Source: Carposina sasakii (lineage: Eukaryota; Arthropoda; Insecta; Lepidoptera; Carposinidae). Taken from it: DNA of 64,000 bases. Made by a program: the position numbers and the translations under genes. The notes under the pieces are model-generated. The model made no database searches. It had not been told where the DNA came from and worked only from the letters and a program-made list of their open reading frames with translations. The stretch's first letter is position 1. Every line of letters begins with the position of its first letter. Shown one piece after another: positions 44,664 through 57,170 of this stretch. Location: NCBI GenBank assembly GCA_014607495.2, contig CP053153.1, positions 7,130,001 through 7,194,000 of the forward strand, in the 5' to 3' direction.

Positions 44664-46466
44664 ATTGTGACAAATTTTGAAGTTCTATGACGTCCAGCCG
44701 TGCTTATTTACAGATATAACAGAGGGTCACCTTTGGAGTTTAATGACTGCCCATTGTATTTCACGAAACATTTTCATAAAATATATTTTTATAATCATAG
44801 GTGTTTCTACCTCATCATTTTAATCTGCGAACTTTTGCTCAAAGTTGATTTACATTAAAATAAAGAATAAAAAAAAACAGTTACCGGAATTAATATAATT
44901 TATGTAAATTTTGCAAAATATCCCTTCTGAACCATGACACTACCAGACCACACTACCGGTAGTGTGTTACATCGTAAAACTCGAACTCAGATGTTCATTT
45001 ATTTTCGAATACGAGTAACAACATTTCACTGTGAGTATTCACAAAAAGTTTTAGAAGTTGCCCATTGTATGCAAAACAAACAAGACTACTTTTCCTGCGC
45101 ATCGCTTTGTTTTTGAGACCAATTTCCCTAATAATCTGCAAGCGTCTATAAAGGAAATTGGACTCCCGCCTTTAGACAACTTTGATCCTTCCTGGATGAT
45201 ATCCTTTGCAAGATGTTTTGCCAGCCGGTAATCTGTTTAGTGCTTGTTTAGGTTCGGATAGGTAGTAAATAAGGGCACAATAAACTGTTTTTACAGCATT
45301 ACAGCTGTATACGAGTATTGCATATCACCAGCTGATGCTATATTTAAAAGTGGTGACAAAATCTTAACTGTAAATATATATTATAACTGCTTTTCCTAAT
45401 AGTGGATACGAAGAAACTACCTAAATGATAAATTAATATATAAATTCTTCACGTACTTATGTTCTCGGGAATATTTTATCAACCTATCGTATTAAATCAA
45501 AAATCTTTATCTATCGTAAACTTAGCCAAATTATTGAAGGTACAGAAAAACAAAATAATCACCTAACAAACATAACGTAGAGATCGTAAATAAGATAATA
45601 TTATTATAATCATTTTCTACTGTCAAATTCGTAATCCGTTTCGGAAATTGAAAATGGTGAAGGTCGAAATGACAATAAGGTGAATTTAACTTAAGTTTAG
45701 ACTCTCGAGTAAAATCTCAAATACATCCTTTACACGAGCTTTTTTTCTCATAATAAACTGTCAGCGGACAAAAGAATATCCATGTCACCGGAGTTGGCGC
45801 GTCATCTATTAAAACTGTGGCAGTATCCTCTCACGGACGATTCAGACATATGAATTTGATCATGAATGATCAATTTGACCCATGTAACATCTACATTATG
45901 TACACACCTATGTTTACAAATAAAGAAACTTTGAAACTTTGAAACTTTATGAATCGCGGTCACAATCAAGATCACCTTTATGAGACTAGAGAAAACTGCA
46001 CTTTTGGTAACCATCTGGCGACAGTACTGTTTTTGATAAAAAGTTGAAGCATTCTACTGTATAAACCTGTACCTGATACTAAATCAGCTTAATATATTCA
46101 CATTGTAAGTTTTAGAAGATATAACGCACTCATTATCCCATTCGGAGGGTATAGCCACGAGTACCTATATTTATTTACCGCTTTTACTCGATAATTTGGG
46201 TTCAATATTTTGGTAATCCTAGCAAAACTGGTACCTAAAGGATTGAGTTAGATAAGGTCCCAGCGGGGAGTGGGGAGTCGGTGACTAACGAGCGGTCAGC
46301 GTTTACCCGCCACGTCTGTAAACATTAAGCAATGGTTTTCAAACCTTATAATCAAAATAAAGGTTATTAATAGACTTATTCCCATGATACATCCACTGAT
46401 AAATGTGGGTTATCTTTACCAGTATACGCAGGTTCGTGTAAAATTGCTGAGTCTAACTTAGTAGGT
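44664..46466. other. About 1.8 kb without genes
   Basis: Unassigned. A small AAACTTTG triplication lies near 45925-45950. Confidence 0.5.
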
Positions 46467-46595
46467 TTTAAAATTATTAATAAAGAAATGGAAAAAATTC
46501 CTCACCCGGGTGGGAATCGAACCCACGACCTCTGCATTCCGCGTGCCAGCGCTCTCACCACTGAGCCACCGGGTCAATTACTCGGATGACGAATT
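46467..46595 (-). mobile_element. tRNA-like SINE family S3, copy 2
   Basis: Minus strand: GACCCGGTGGCTCAGTGGTG (box A), GTGGGTTCGATTCCCACCCG (box B), then TTTTTTCCATTTCTTTATTA. The acceptor-like ends ACCCGGT and ACCCGGGT pair well, but the anticodon arm does not fold, so it is not a working tRNA gene. Confidence 0.75.
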
Positions 46596-48011
46596 TTAGT
46601 AGGTTTTGCCAACTATGTAGCATCTAATGCCATTATTACATTATATCTCTTGAGAATTATTTATTACTCACATATTTTAACTAAATCACATTTTAACATA
46701 TCACACATAATTATAAATTTTATTACTTATTAGTTTTCAATACCGATCAATCATGTCACAATGTTTTGTATTATATTTATTGCCTGGATTTGCACATATT
46801 TGTAATTTCGCCGGAATTGTACGAAATGCGAAAAATGTCAACGTGTATGATGAACGACGGTCGTTTTGCAATTCAGTGCAGAAATACCTGGTTGTATGCG
46901 GTAATACATTTACGTGGAAAATAATAGTGAAAACAGCTTTACGAGAACAGTAACAGTTTTATTATAAAATATTACGTAAATATTACGTTCTTTTTAACTA
47001 GATTTTGTTTATAAAATCGAGATTTCCGCTACTGCAACTCCTGTAAGCCAGAATCAACATATTCGAAAAAAATGCAAATAAAGAATATAAAATCCTGGGG
47101 ACCTCATAAGCGACTATAAAATATTAAAACTAATAGAAAATTGAATCTTATTTATACAGCAAGGGGTTATATAACTAATAATCCAATATAACCATATTAC
47201 AACTCAGATCATACTCGTATAACAGCCAATTTCAAGAGATTCTTCGTTATCCATTCCATTAGAAGCTGAGCCCCCTTTGTGCTTATCTGTATTAGTCTAA
47301 TTTGTTGTTTATTTCGAAATCACCTAATACTTATTCCCATTGCAATATGAAGTGGTGTACCTTATAGGTTTACAGCATCAAAACTTTCTCATTTTATATG
47401 ATAGAGAATTAGTCAAGATTACATTTTTATTGCAATATTTCATAAAGACTTTCATTAAAAAACATTTAGACGATAATACATATTCATACTGTAGGTACTA
47501 TACAAGTAAAATAAACCTAAAGGGAAGAAAGTTTAATGTGTGCTTTAACTTTCGTAGTTCGTACATTCATTACGTTAATTAGACAACTAAATAACTTCAA
47601 CTTGTGTGAAACTATGTTATTTGTTTGTTAATCCAATTATTTGATAAAGTTGTTGTAGGTAGTGGGGTAGGGGTGTGCGAAAAGGACAATAAAATCCTAA
47701 AATCTTTTACTTCGAGACTTTCAAAGTGCTAAATAGAAATCTATAACGAGAGAGTAGGTAGGTATGGACTGACAAAATAATCAAAATGTACCTCTAAACA
47801 GTATTTCGTTTTACCTATCAACTTATGCTCTTTACAAGTCCGTTTCACTGCACTACATCAACTAGGAATATAAATGCATACAAAGCTACATTGTGTAATT
47901 ATGATTTCTAGGAAACTACATATTAATTTAATCTCACCACAAAACCATTATATTTGGACACGAACATATGGATCACCTACACTAGATATTTACAGCATTT
48001 ACGAGGATTTT
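46596..48011. other. About 1.4 kb without genes
   Basis: AT-rich. Frames at 46753-46953 and 47340-47582 lack recognisable motifs. Confidence 0.5.
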
Positions 48012-48312
48012 ATTTATAAAAACACTTCTCCATTAATATAATCCGTTAGGATATGGTTGATTGTTTCATCTTTAAACATTGTGCTGAGGGATTCAGCTTT
48101 GTTTGCCGAGATTTGGCTAGTGTATAGCTATCGGGATGAAGAATAACGTTGCCAATATGTAATTTAGACAAGAGATGGTAAAATTCGTCGTCCGAGTAAT
48201 TGACCCGGTGACTTAGTGGTTATAGCGGCTGGCACGGTTTGCAGTGGTCGTGGGTTTGATTCCCACTCGGGTGAAGAATTTTTTCCATTTTCTTTATTAA
48301 TAATTTTATAAG
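48012..48312 (+). mobile_element. tRNA-like SINE family S3, copy 3
   Basis: Full-length relative of 42771-43056, with the body, tRNA-like unit and intact TTATTAATAATTTTATAA tail. Confidence 0.75.
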
Positions 48313-48608
48313 GATTTTATCAGTAAATTTTAATATTTTTGCCCAAATAAACACGCCGTGTTTAATTTCTTTGTAGTCAGGCCAATAATAAAATAAAACA
48401 AATAAATAAGAGGTAATTTTGGTAATTTTATAATCCCGGAGCATTTTGTTTGTTGAATGGGCATGTAAACCTAATGAGGCTGCAACGAGCTAAGTCATTA
48501 GAAAGTGAGCTAGTCGGCTAAGCCAGGACTAATGAGGGGTCAAGTTATTTAGTTTGATACGTGTTTCTTCCTAATCCTTGTATAATACGTACCCTAGTAC
48601 GTCAAATG

Positions 48609-48870
48609 TTTCGAATAAAAATAAAGTAGATATAGTGAATGTAGATGAAGCTTTAACTTTACTGCAAAGTAGTAGAGTAAAAGTAGAAAAAGCTTAATAA
48701 ACACCCACTAACATAGTTATTATAGGTAGTTCTTATATAGGTACGCAACGTTTCGAATAAAAATAAAGTAGATGTAGTGAATGAAGATTAAGCATTTTGT
48801 ACATACAGCAAAGTAGTTGAGTAAAAGTAGAAATAGCTTAATAAACATCCACTGACATTGTTATAAGATC
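48609..48870 (+). repeat. Two diverged tandem repeats, period 142 bp
   Basis: TTTCGAATAAAAATAAAGTA begins at 48609 and 48751. GCAAAGTAGT and AGCTTAATAAACA follow in each unit. Confidence 0.8.
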
Positions 48871-48895
48871 TTATGTACGCCAACAAATTAAAATT

Positions 48896-49156
48896 CTTAT
48901 AAGCATGAAAGTATAAAGAACAATGGACGTAATGCTGTCAATGCACAGATTGAAGCACCGTAATGGCGGCGCGTTGAGCATGTATGCGTATTTTCTAGTA
49001 GGCGCCGAGCTTACTATGGTTTGTATGTGTGGGTAGATAACGCGTCAATACACATCCCTACTCCATGGAATATCGTTACCGAGCTTACTATGAATGCTTC
49101 ACTCTGTGTATTGACAACACTATGTCCGTTATTCTTTATACGTTCATGCTTATAAG
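48896..49156. mobile_element. 261-bp MITE with about 60-bp terminal inverted repeats
   Basis: The left end CTTATAAGCATGAAAGTATA is matched by the inverted right end TATACGTTCATGCTTATAAG. Complementarity continues inward through GTCAATGCACAGA and TCTGTGTATTGAC with small mismatches. No coding capacity. Confidence 0.78.
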
Positions 49157-49232
49157 TAAGTGATATAAAAAAAGGAGATAACATCTGACATTTCTTACAA
49201 CAAAAGTACATTATTTTATTTATGGAATAAAA

Positions 49233-49314
49233 TACATGAAACGGAATGCAGAGGTCGTGGGTTCGATTCCCACCCGGGTGAGGAATTTTTTCCATTTCTT
49301 TATTAATAATTTTA
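49233..49314 (+). mobile_element. tRNA-like SINE family S3, 5'-truncated copy 4
   Basis: Begins in the anticodon-arm region (CGGAATGCAGAGGTCGTGGG). It keeps box B and the tail TTTTTTCCATTTCTTTATTA. Confidence 0.7.
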
Positions 49315-51354
49315 CATTATTTTATTACCTAGGTACTATGTTAGCAAAGTTAGCAAAAATAAAATATATATTTTCGGACTACAAGATCCATTTTTTGTTA
49401 GTACATGTATTTATTTATATCTAGTGTTAGTACTTATATTCTACTAGCGCAAACGGATAATCCCCGTTGTCGACTATGGTCCTCGGAACACTGTAATATA
49501 ACGTAAAACACAGAAAGATAATGTAAAACGCCACAAACGCACACATAAGAGCTTTCTCATTATTAGGTTCATCGATGAACATATCGGATTGTGAAATTTT
49601 CCTGTGCAAACCTACAGCAGTTTTCTAAAATTCTGATTCTATGTATCATCCACCTTCATAATAGGCCCGTAAGAAGTTGGATGAAGGCTTTATAGCTTAT
49701 GAGTGTCCCGGATTAGCGGTCAAAGGCTCTCAAGGGTCAAAGGATCGTCAAATCCAAATTACTATCTCAGCGCAGACCGGACCGTCCTAACGGGATCGGA
49801 TACTCGGACCGGATGTAACGAACTCATACAAATGCGGTATCTGCTGCGTCCGGAGGAGCTCACCTTGCGACCTTTCCAGCCCTGATTTATTCAAAGTTCG
49901 ACCTCCAACTACGACGGGGGGTGCCGTCTTATTTATATTTCTATGTTTACGTGAACATGTGTTTTTTTTTATAAAAAAAAATACGAGGTTCTTTAAAGTT
50001 TTAGAAGATGACTCCATATACCAGTGTGACTTTGTGACAATAAACTTTTGGCCGAAAGGTCCTGGGTCTTTATTGTAATAGAGGAATCGCGGCATTAAAA
50101 AATAAAAGATCTTCTTAGATTTAGAGTCAGCAAAATAACAGGAAAGAAATTAATTTATCGAACACAAAGTCCAATCAGATAGATTGAGAACAAAAAGCTG
50201 ACAAAAAGACGCAGAATTACAAATCTATACTTTATTATAGAACTCAACAACTACCTGACCTTTCTTATAGATAGATCTAATTCATTGAGTCGGCGCAATT
50301 ATTATTTTTTACATTAATTAGGCATAATTAGCTAAATTAGAGAACGTTCGTTTCATTCCTACCCAAAATATGTATTTCATTGCTTCGGAAATAACGTAGG
50401 TAACTTATTATTCAAAGTCGAAAAAAATATTCTGAAAAAACAATGCTAACAATCAATTTAGTAACATATTTGAAAAAGAAAACGGAAGCTAATTATAAAT
50501 AATTAATATTTGTCTTTAAACTTGTTATAATTTCTTCAAGAATAAAGATTTAAAAGTACGAAACAAGACGGAAAAAATATTTTTAAACTCCGCCTTTGCT
50601 CCGGCAGCAAAGTTGCAGCTATCGCCGCGGGAATATTGCGAAAAAATAATTAATTAACTCAAACAACCGTCAGGAAGGAAGTTTGTGTCTCTCGCATCCA
50701 TAAGCATAAAGAAATCAAATCTTTGACTTTGCATTAATTAATTTTTATTAGAATTTTTGTAGTAACCAAGGCATAAGGAAAGTTTCTCTCATAATCATAT
50801 CAGCTATATCTGCAACATTATGTGAAACAAATAAAAATAATGAATTAGAGTATTTTATTTTCATTTGAACTATGAGATACTGCTTTATTAACTTTCATCA
50901 CGCTTTTTACACCACTATAGTATACCAGAACCCTTATTCCGAGGCTTTGTTATCCTTATTCATACAACTCGAGATTAGAGTGAATGGGCATTTTTGTGCG
51001 AGCGCTTTCCATTATAATCTCCATCTTCACTTTCCATCAGTTGAGATTGATGTCAAAGGTTTCGCTTACAGCCATAAAAAACCGTTCGCAGTTTCTTATA
51101 AAATGTTATGTCTATAAAACAGTCTTGATTACCTTTCTTTGATCCATTATGTTGAACATTACATAAATTCCATTTATAAGCACGTGTACAGAAATATTCT
51201 GATAATTTTTTTGTATTGCTATTTGAATCGAAGTTTTATCTTCCTTATTTGGTAAGTAAATCATTTTATTTTAAAACTTTTTCGCATTATAGAAACAGCC
51301 GGGCGGACAACACTGATTGTTCATTCACGTTTTATAAACATCACAATAGAACGG
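49315..51354. other. About 2 kb without recognised genes
   Basis: A GC-richer segment around 49690-49920 and another at 50588-50640 contain no frame with known motifs. Confidence 0.45.
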
Positions 51355-51660
51355 AGACATCGTAGCAGCTACGAGTGCTACGAATACGTAGCAGCTACGA
51401 GCACGCCGCTTGCAGCCAGTTTCAGCTCGACATTTCTAACTCGACACCCGAACTATGGCCGACTCAATAACGTAATTGGCTGGGATATATTTTATTTACC
51501 GTTTCCTGTTTCATCCAATTTCCAATTTGTTATTGGCAGCGGCGGCGGTGAGGCTGGCCGACGATATTTCTGTGTCACGTCTTCGTATTGTTTCGTGCTA
51601 CTGGAGCGGACAATCTCGTTACAGAATAATGTGTTACAGCGCTAAAATTGGCAACATAAT
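51355..51660 (+). repeat. Dispersed repeat R1, plus copy
   Basis: Starts with two GTAGCAGCTACGAG motifs, then TTCATCCAATTTCCAATTTG, GGTGAGGCTGGCCGACGATA and TTTCTGTGTCACG. It is collinear with the minus strand of 33640-33862. A 63-codon frame (51476-51667) lies within but is not conserved in the other copy as far as I can read. Confidence 0.65.
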
Positions 51661-52456
51661 AAGATGAAGTAAACAACTCCCGTTTGTCACACATTGCCAT
51701 GAATTTGACACAATGGCCTTGTCGCGTAAAAGCATAGCGTAAAGGGTTGCAAATTGCGAATAATTGCCGCTTTTCAAATTGCTATTGACATTTATTTCTT
51801 TGAATCACACCGGGCGCAATTCTAATCACGATATCACCCCGTAAAATTTAATTACAATGACCACTTTCCCGGTAAGAAAATATTATTAGATCACACTTCA
51901 CACACCCGAGCTCTATTGGATTCATGTAAGTAGTATGTAGGTACACGAGGCATGAGTTACGACAGATATACACAACTTTAGTGCCATAAATTGAGTTATC
52001 TGGTTTATTACACGTGCAGATTCTGTATCATAAATCTCCTGTACTCCGCTATAAACAAGCCCTCCAGGCCTTTGTCAATCCTGAACTAGGTATAATCAAA
52101 ACCCAATAAATATCTTTATATGAAACTACCCCACATTTGGTTATACCTACAGGTTTCCTCTAAATATTAAACACATTAATCTAATCCCGCAACTAAATCC
52201 ATTAAATATTATTTTAAAAGTACTTAGTAAAGCTAGTTATGGATGTCTCTACATTATATTTATGTATGTAGTACCTATAGATTTATATATGTAGTACATA
52301 TACCTATATGTTCCGAGTTCGGAACTTCAAGATAACATAAAATTTATATAATTACCCAATTCATCAATTACTTTTATTTATATTACTTACCGTACATATC
52401 TGTTTTTGGTAGTTAGCTGGCTGCTAAATCAACATACCTACGTATAGTAGGTACTA
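51661..52456. other. No gene seen
   Basis: AT-rich spacer. Confidence 0.5.
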
Positions 52457-52670
52457 GTGGACGCCCGCGACTCCGTCCGCGTGAACAGCAGAAAAAATAA
52501 AAAGTCGATATTATCCGAGAAAAAATCATTTTCCGGGATAAAAAGCCTATATGTTAAGTGGGACCTGTCACAACATATTCCTGAAAACTGCATCGAAATC
52601 TGTTCAGCCGTTTCTGAGATTAGCGCGCACAAAAATCGATCCGTTACAATTTTATTATATGTACATACAT
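52457..52670 (+). mobile_element. RTE-like tail fragment, copy 5
   Basis: GTGGACGCCCGCGACTCCGT at the start, TTAAGTGGGACCTGTCACAA in the middle and GATCCGTTACAATTTTATTA at the end. It has an internal deletion before the end. Confidence 0.6.
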
Positions 52671-53470
52671 ATAATCACGCCTTTATCCTTTTCGGGGTAG
52701 GCGGAGTACCAAGGGCCGATAGAACCACATGGTGCCACTTCTGACTAACTTTAAGGGTATTATATGTATAGATTTATGATTGTACACCCTTACCAAAACG
52801 TTATTACGTTTTCACAGCCTCTTTAAGCAGAATTCGGCGAATCGCTTTCACTTCTTTGATTATATTTATTTCTTTTAGCTACCTACGGTATTTTGATGAA
52901 AATCATAATTCAGGCAACGGGCGTCAGGCTTTTAAAGGTAAGTAATTCCGCAATTTCCATATGAAACCGAACGATCATCGTCCATCAAGTGCGTTGACGT
53001 TTTTCACACGTATCTCGTAAATCCGACAGAAATACAAATGCGCGCGAATTGAAGCAATAAATATCTAAACTTCGCGTCGAGACCGATCCATATTGAAAGC
53101 TAATGTGCTTACGTCAAAAAGTGAAATTGTATCGGGGACTGAATCCCTCGTTACACATTCAAGTGTTTTTAATTTCAGTTGTGTATTTGTTGTGTGAAAA
53201 GGGTTTGTCGTTGCAAAATAAATTGAAAGCGTAAACCTAGGACCTGTGTTATTGGTGTTAGGCCTTGTTTAAATTGGTAATTTTTACACATATGACGCTA
53301 ATATAAACACTTGCAAATCTATCGCTAGTTACCGTAAGTTAGATGAAATTGAAAAGACCAACTTTATCGACATTAAATAAAGTTAATGCGAATCAACAAA
53401 TGACCCAGCACAATAACTAAAGGATATTTACAGAATAGTAAATCAGGCCATACATGAGTCGTCGTAAGCA
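52671..53470. other. No gene seen
   Basis: Unassigned, moderately GC-rich near 53000-53100. Confidence 0.45.
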
Positions 53471-53653
53471 TCACATTATTGAGGTAGTTGAAAAGAGGTC
53501 TGATTTTTTCACGTCACCGATGACGTAATGGACGACACAATTTCCTGACGGCTCCGTGTCCGGCGAAGACCCCCGGCGATTTGTGACGTCCGGCTCACCG
53601 CGTCGTCCACCATAAACAATTTTCTTGTCTATTTTATTTTCCTTTGACGCCAT
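53471..53653 (-). other. CpG-rich segment with possible host exon or promoter
   Basis: About 53510-53610 is much richer in GC and CpG than its surroundings. On the minus strand an ATG at 53653 has a strong Kozak context (AAGAAAATGGCG) and opens a 60-codon hydrophilic frame (MASKENKIDKKIVYGGRRG). A GTGAGC donor-like site falls after 55 nt (53598). CRE-like TGACGTAA and TGACGTCC occur nearby. This is the best candidate in the window for a first exon or promoter of a host gene. No homology is recognised and no downstream exon was found, so confidence is low. Confidence 0.25.
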
Positions 53654-54042
53654 TTTCTTGGCCCGGAGTCCGATAACGAGAGGGACTAACGGTTGTCAGA
53701 ATTCTAAATTGGATGCGAACTTTTGGCGTGTGTGTATTCACCGTCTCAGCGTGAAATGTAAATAAGGTACGGTTATTTCAAGCAGGCAAGATTACTTTTT
53801 AATAAACGTATAAGTACTATTTGATATTCATAATTACAAATTTAATTAAACGCGTTAATATTTTAATATGTCTATGTTTACCTAACTGATTTGACACACA
53901 ATAACAGTAAAAAGAAAAGTGGCTTTTCTGTCGCTAAGTTCTCTGTATTAACGTAATATATTTTGATTCGGGTTTGAATTGCGTTTTTTCCGGAAAGTCT
54001 ATGATACTTCATGCGTTTTCACTTTTTTCTAAAATACTTTAA

Positions 54043-54177
54043 AGGCCGATTTACCCCATGATCAGATAGCCTATCTGAACGATAAAGTTGATGCTGTCTC
54101 TATCTTGGTAAGTTAAGCATTAACTCAAACCTTCAGACAGACTATCTGGCGGTTTACATAAAAAATTGGTCTTAAAC
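54043..54177. mobile_element. Palindromic MITE, copy 3 (family M1)
   Basis: AGGCCGATTTACC, CAGATAGCCTATCTGAACGA, AAGTTGATGCTGTCTCTATC, then the inverted ACAGACTATCTGGCG. Related to 34669-34809. Confidence 0.7.
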
Positions 54178-54390
54178 GAAATATTCCTTTTAAAAAAAGT
54201 CTAAGAGTTTCCAAGAAAAGCAACGAAACCTTTATACGTCCACCCACAGGTCAGAAACGTAAACGCGTAAGAGCAACTAAATCTTCACCAGTGACTCCGA
54301 TGACGGCGATATTCTTTTGTCCGCTGACAGTTTATTACGAGAACAAAGGCGCGCGACGCGTCGCAACGTTTGAACAGACCTATTTGAGAC

Positions 54391-54590
54391 TAGTAGACGC
54401 CCGCGACTCCGTCCGCGTGGACTTTCTGAGATTAGCGTGCACAAACGCACAGAAAAATCGACAAACAGACAAAAATTCCAAAAATCATTGTTTTGGGTAC
54501 TATTGCGTTGATAAACGCCTTCTATAATATTTTTTCTTATATATCTTCCATGTACAGACAGCGATCCGTTACATTTTTATTATATGTTTA
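54391..54590 (+). mobile_element. RTE-like tail fragment, copy 6
   Basis: GTAGACGCCCGCGACTCCGT is joined directly to GATTAGCGTGCACAAACGC by an internal deletion. It then runs through to ACAGACAGCGATCCGTTACA. Confidence 0.6.
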
Positions 54591-55429
54591 GATGTATAGA
54601 TTTTCACTGCGCTGATTATTCATTGCTCAGGACACCCTATTGTCGCCGCGAATTTTTTTCCACTTCAATTTCCAAAACGGATTACTTTATGCCGCTATTT
54701 TCCTCGTGAGCTAGTCAATTCTAATTGATACGCTACTGAATTTCACCTGGGAAGCATTTGGTTTGATTTACAAAGCAGTTGAAATATTTTGAAAGAAAAT
54801 ATTTGATACCTATCCTCCTTTGTTGTTGGCAAGGTTTGTTTGACCTAAAATTTTTAATATACCGGAATTTCCTAAACATTTTTTTACGTATTTTGCCCAT
54901 ACCAAAAATATAAAATGTATCATATCTAAATGAAACATCGATAATATACAATTTTATACATAGATAAGACCTAGTACGTAAGTAAGTTTAGTGATACAAT
55001 TAGCTTTTTGTGGTAAGACATAAAGTACCGTAATGGCTTATAAGAGAAAATATTCTCAAACAAGCGTTTTATGTAAGTAGAAATTGTTCTGTTTACTCCG
55101 TATTCATGAATTAGTAATATTGTAATACCCATTCTATTTTACGACAATGGTTATAGGTTTAAAGAAAGAGCTTTTCTTAATATCGTCAAAATAAAGTGCA
55201 AACTATTTCTGCATTATAATGCAAGACAGAGAACTTGAGACCGTAGACCTGAGAATAGAGAGAGAATTTCACTAATAGGCACAAAACAATGGACACAAAT
55301 ATGTACATATCATAATTATTTATTAAGTTTTCTGAGCTTCTTCATGTACCTACTTAGGAATTATTTAGATACTCAAATATAAGAGGAAAGTATAAAAGAT
55401 GCCTTGTTGGTATACTTACCAGGGTTCGA
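54591..55429. other. No gene seen
   Basis: AT-rich spacer. Confidence 0.5.
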
Positions 55430-55824
55430 AATTATGAAGATAAATATTTTTTTGGATAATTATCTTGATAATTATCTGATTTTCTTTATTTAAATGATAA
55501 TATATTAAATCCCAAGGAGGGTGTAGGTTTTTCAGTATTATTAATTAAACAGCAAATAATAAATGTGAGAAATATACAATTTAAATTTAGAATTTGTTTA
55601 TATGACGTCAAACAAAAGTAAGAAAGTACCTAAAGAACAGAAATTCATACTTTTCTCGTCAGATATACTGTTTTTTGTTTCGTTTGAGGTCTAGTGCGTT
55701 TGGATACGCAAATGACGTTCAGATACATATGAATAAATGAGATTATTTTAGTGTTTGGTTTTTATAATTATCAAAGATAATTATCATGGTATATTTATCA
55801 AGATAATTATCACTTCGAACCCTG
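55430..55824. mobile_element. hAT-type MITE with perfect 8-bp target duplication
   Basis: 395 bp, ends CAGGGTTCGAA and TTCGAACCCTG. It is flanked on both sides by ATACTTAC (55422-55429 and 55825-55832), the 8-bp duplication length and CAG-type terminus of the hAT superfamily. Subterminal GATAATTATC motifs occur at both ends. No transposase inside, so it is non-autonomous. Confidence 0.88.
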
Positions 55825-56219
55825 ATACTTACCTATTTTAGTAAATAAAATAAATAAAAATAAGTTTCATTCTCTGATTAAACATCACAACGTTTTATCG
55901 GATCATAAAGGCAAAACTAGCGGGTCCTAACTGGCATGGTCCTAATTTAAGCAATGCTCGTTAATTATTTACAACAATATGTCCCTCACAGCCTCCCGCC
56001 TGTCCGATCCTTTCTAATTACGCGCTCTCAAACCGGGTTACGTTTGAAAGTGGTGATAAATATGCTCTGACATTAGTTTGGCTTTTACATATTACGTGCC
56101 TGCGGAGTGCTTTTGATCGAATAAACAAAACGTTTCCTACTTACCCTGCTACTAATAAACCACGCGTAAAGTTATAACCTCGTTATACTTGTTTGATGAC
56201 AACAAAATGTATGGAATGC
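55825..56219. other. No gene seen
   Basis: Unassigned. Confidence 0.5.
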
Positions 56220-56405
56220 TAGTGGACGCTCGCTACTCCGTCCGCGTAGACTGCAGAAAAACTTGTTCTAGTTGACCGAATTGTGAATATAAACTATTTT
56301 AGAACCCACTTGGTTAGTCTCGAACACTCTCAACAAAATTCATCAAAATCGGTCCAGCCGTTTAGATGGAGTTCTATTACAAACACACGAAGTCACGAAC
56401 AGAAG
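56220..56405 (+). mobile_element. RTE-like tail fragment, copy 7
   Basis: AGTGGACGCTCGCTACTCCG at the start and CATCAAAATCGGTCCAGCCG within. It belongs to a sister subfamily of the GTGGACGCCCGCG copies. Confidence 0.55.
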
Positions 56406-56440
56406 ATATATATTTAAGATCTGTGAAAATTAGACTGTGA

Positions 56441-56576
56441 CGGTGTTATTACAAAAGAATATAAACATCATTTAAGCGAAACATTACCTACATTTGACGG
56501 ATATTCTATACATTTTGCTGTCAAATGTCATATTTAAAACGAGTCTAACTTTAAGCGCTCTTTTGTAATAACACCG
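56441..56576. mobile_element. 136-bp MITE with perfect 18-bp TIRs
   Basis: CGGTGTTATTACAAAAGA at 56441-56458 is exactly inverted at 56559-56576. Inner segments ACATTTGAC and GTCAAATGT are also complementary, so most of the element can fold into a hairpin. Confidence 0.85.
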
Positions 56577-57079
56577 TAAATAGGTTTTACCTTCTTAGCT
56601 TTTTATGAGTAAATCCTTTAGATTTAAAATTTTAAACACATTAATTTAAGAAAATATACAAAAAGTTAATGTGAAACGTGACGAATTTCTAACCAGTTTG
56701 TATTTCTTAGGTAATGATTTTATTAAACCTCATTGGTCCTTAGGTCAAGTTGTATGTCGCTTAGTAGCTAAGCTTATTATTATACCATACATTTCAGTGC
56801 GGTAATTATTCGAGATTGTATGGAACAGCTGATTTTTTTCCACCATCTAGTTTACCTACCTAGTTTCGTGTCAAAAGATAATCACTAATTTTCAAAAGAC
56901 CTACTAGTTTGGTAGAAGTTTTTAACTAAAAGAGCTTAACTGGTGATTAACTATTTGGCCTTATTTCTATACATACAACTAATAACACGTGTTTAACTGC
57001 TGTTTTGTAATAGGTTGTTTAACAAACATAAGTGGCTTATAAGTGAAGTATAGTACCTATATGCATAATAAATAATAAT
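56577..57079. other. No gene seen
   Basis: AT-rich spacer. Confidence 0.5.
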
Positions 57080-57170
57080 AATAAATAAATATTCACACAT
57101 TTCACAACACATTAACTTAGTCCCACATTAAGATCCCTAAGGTCTTGTATTGCATTTATGAATAAGTTGT
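57080..57170 (-). mobile_element. 3' fragment of the second SINE family
   Basis: Minus strand CAAGACCTTAGGGATCTTAA, TGTGGGACTAAGTTAATGTG, matching the 3' part of 33021-33268. 5'-truncated. Confidence 0.7.

Noticed and set aside
46490..46577. Possible functional tRNA gene
   Set aside because: Box A, box B and the acceptor ends are good, but the anticodon arm does not fold and near-identical copies with SINE tails occur nearby.
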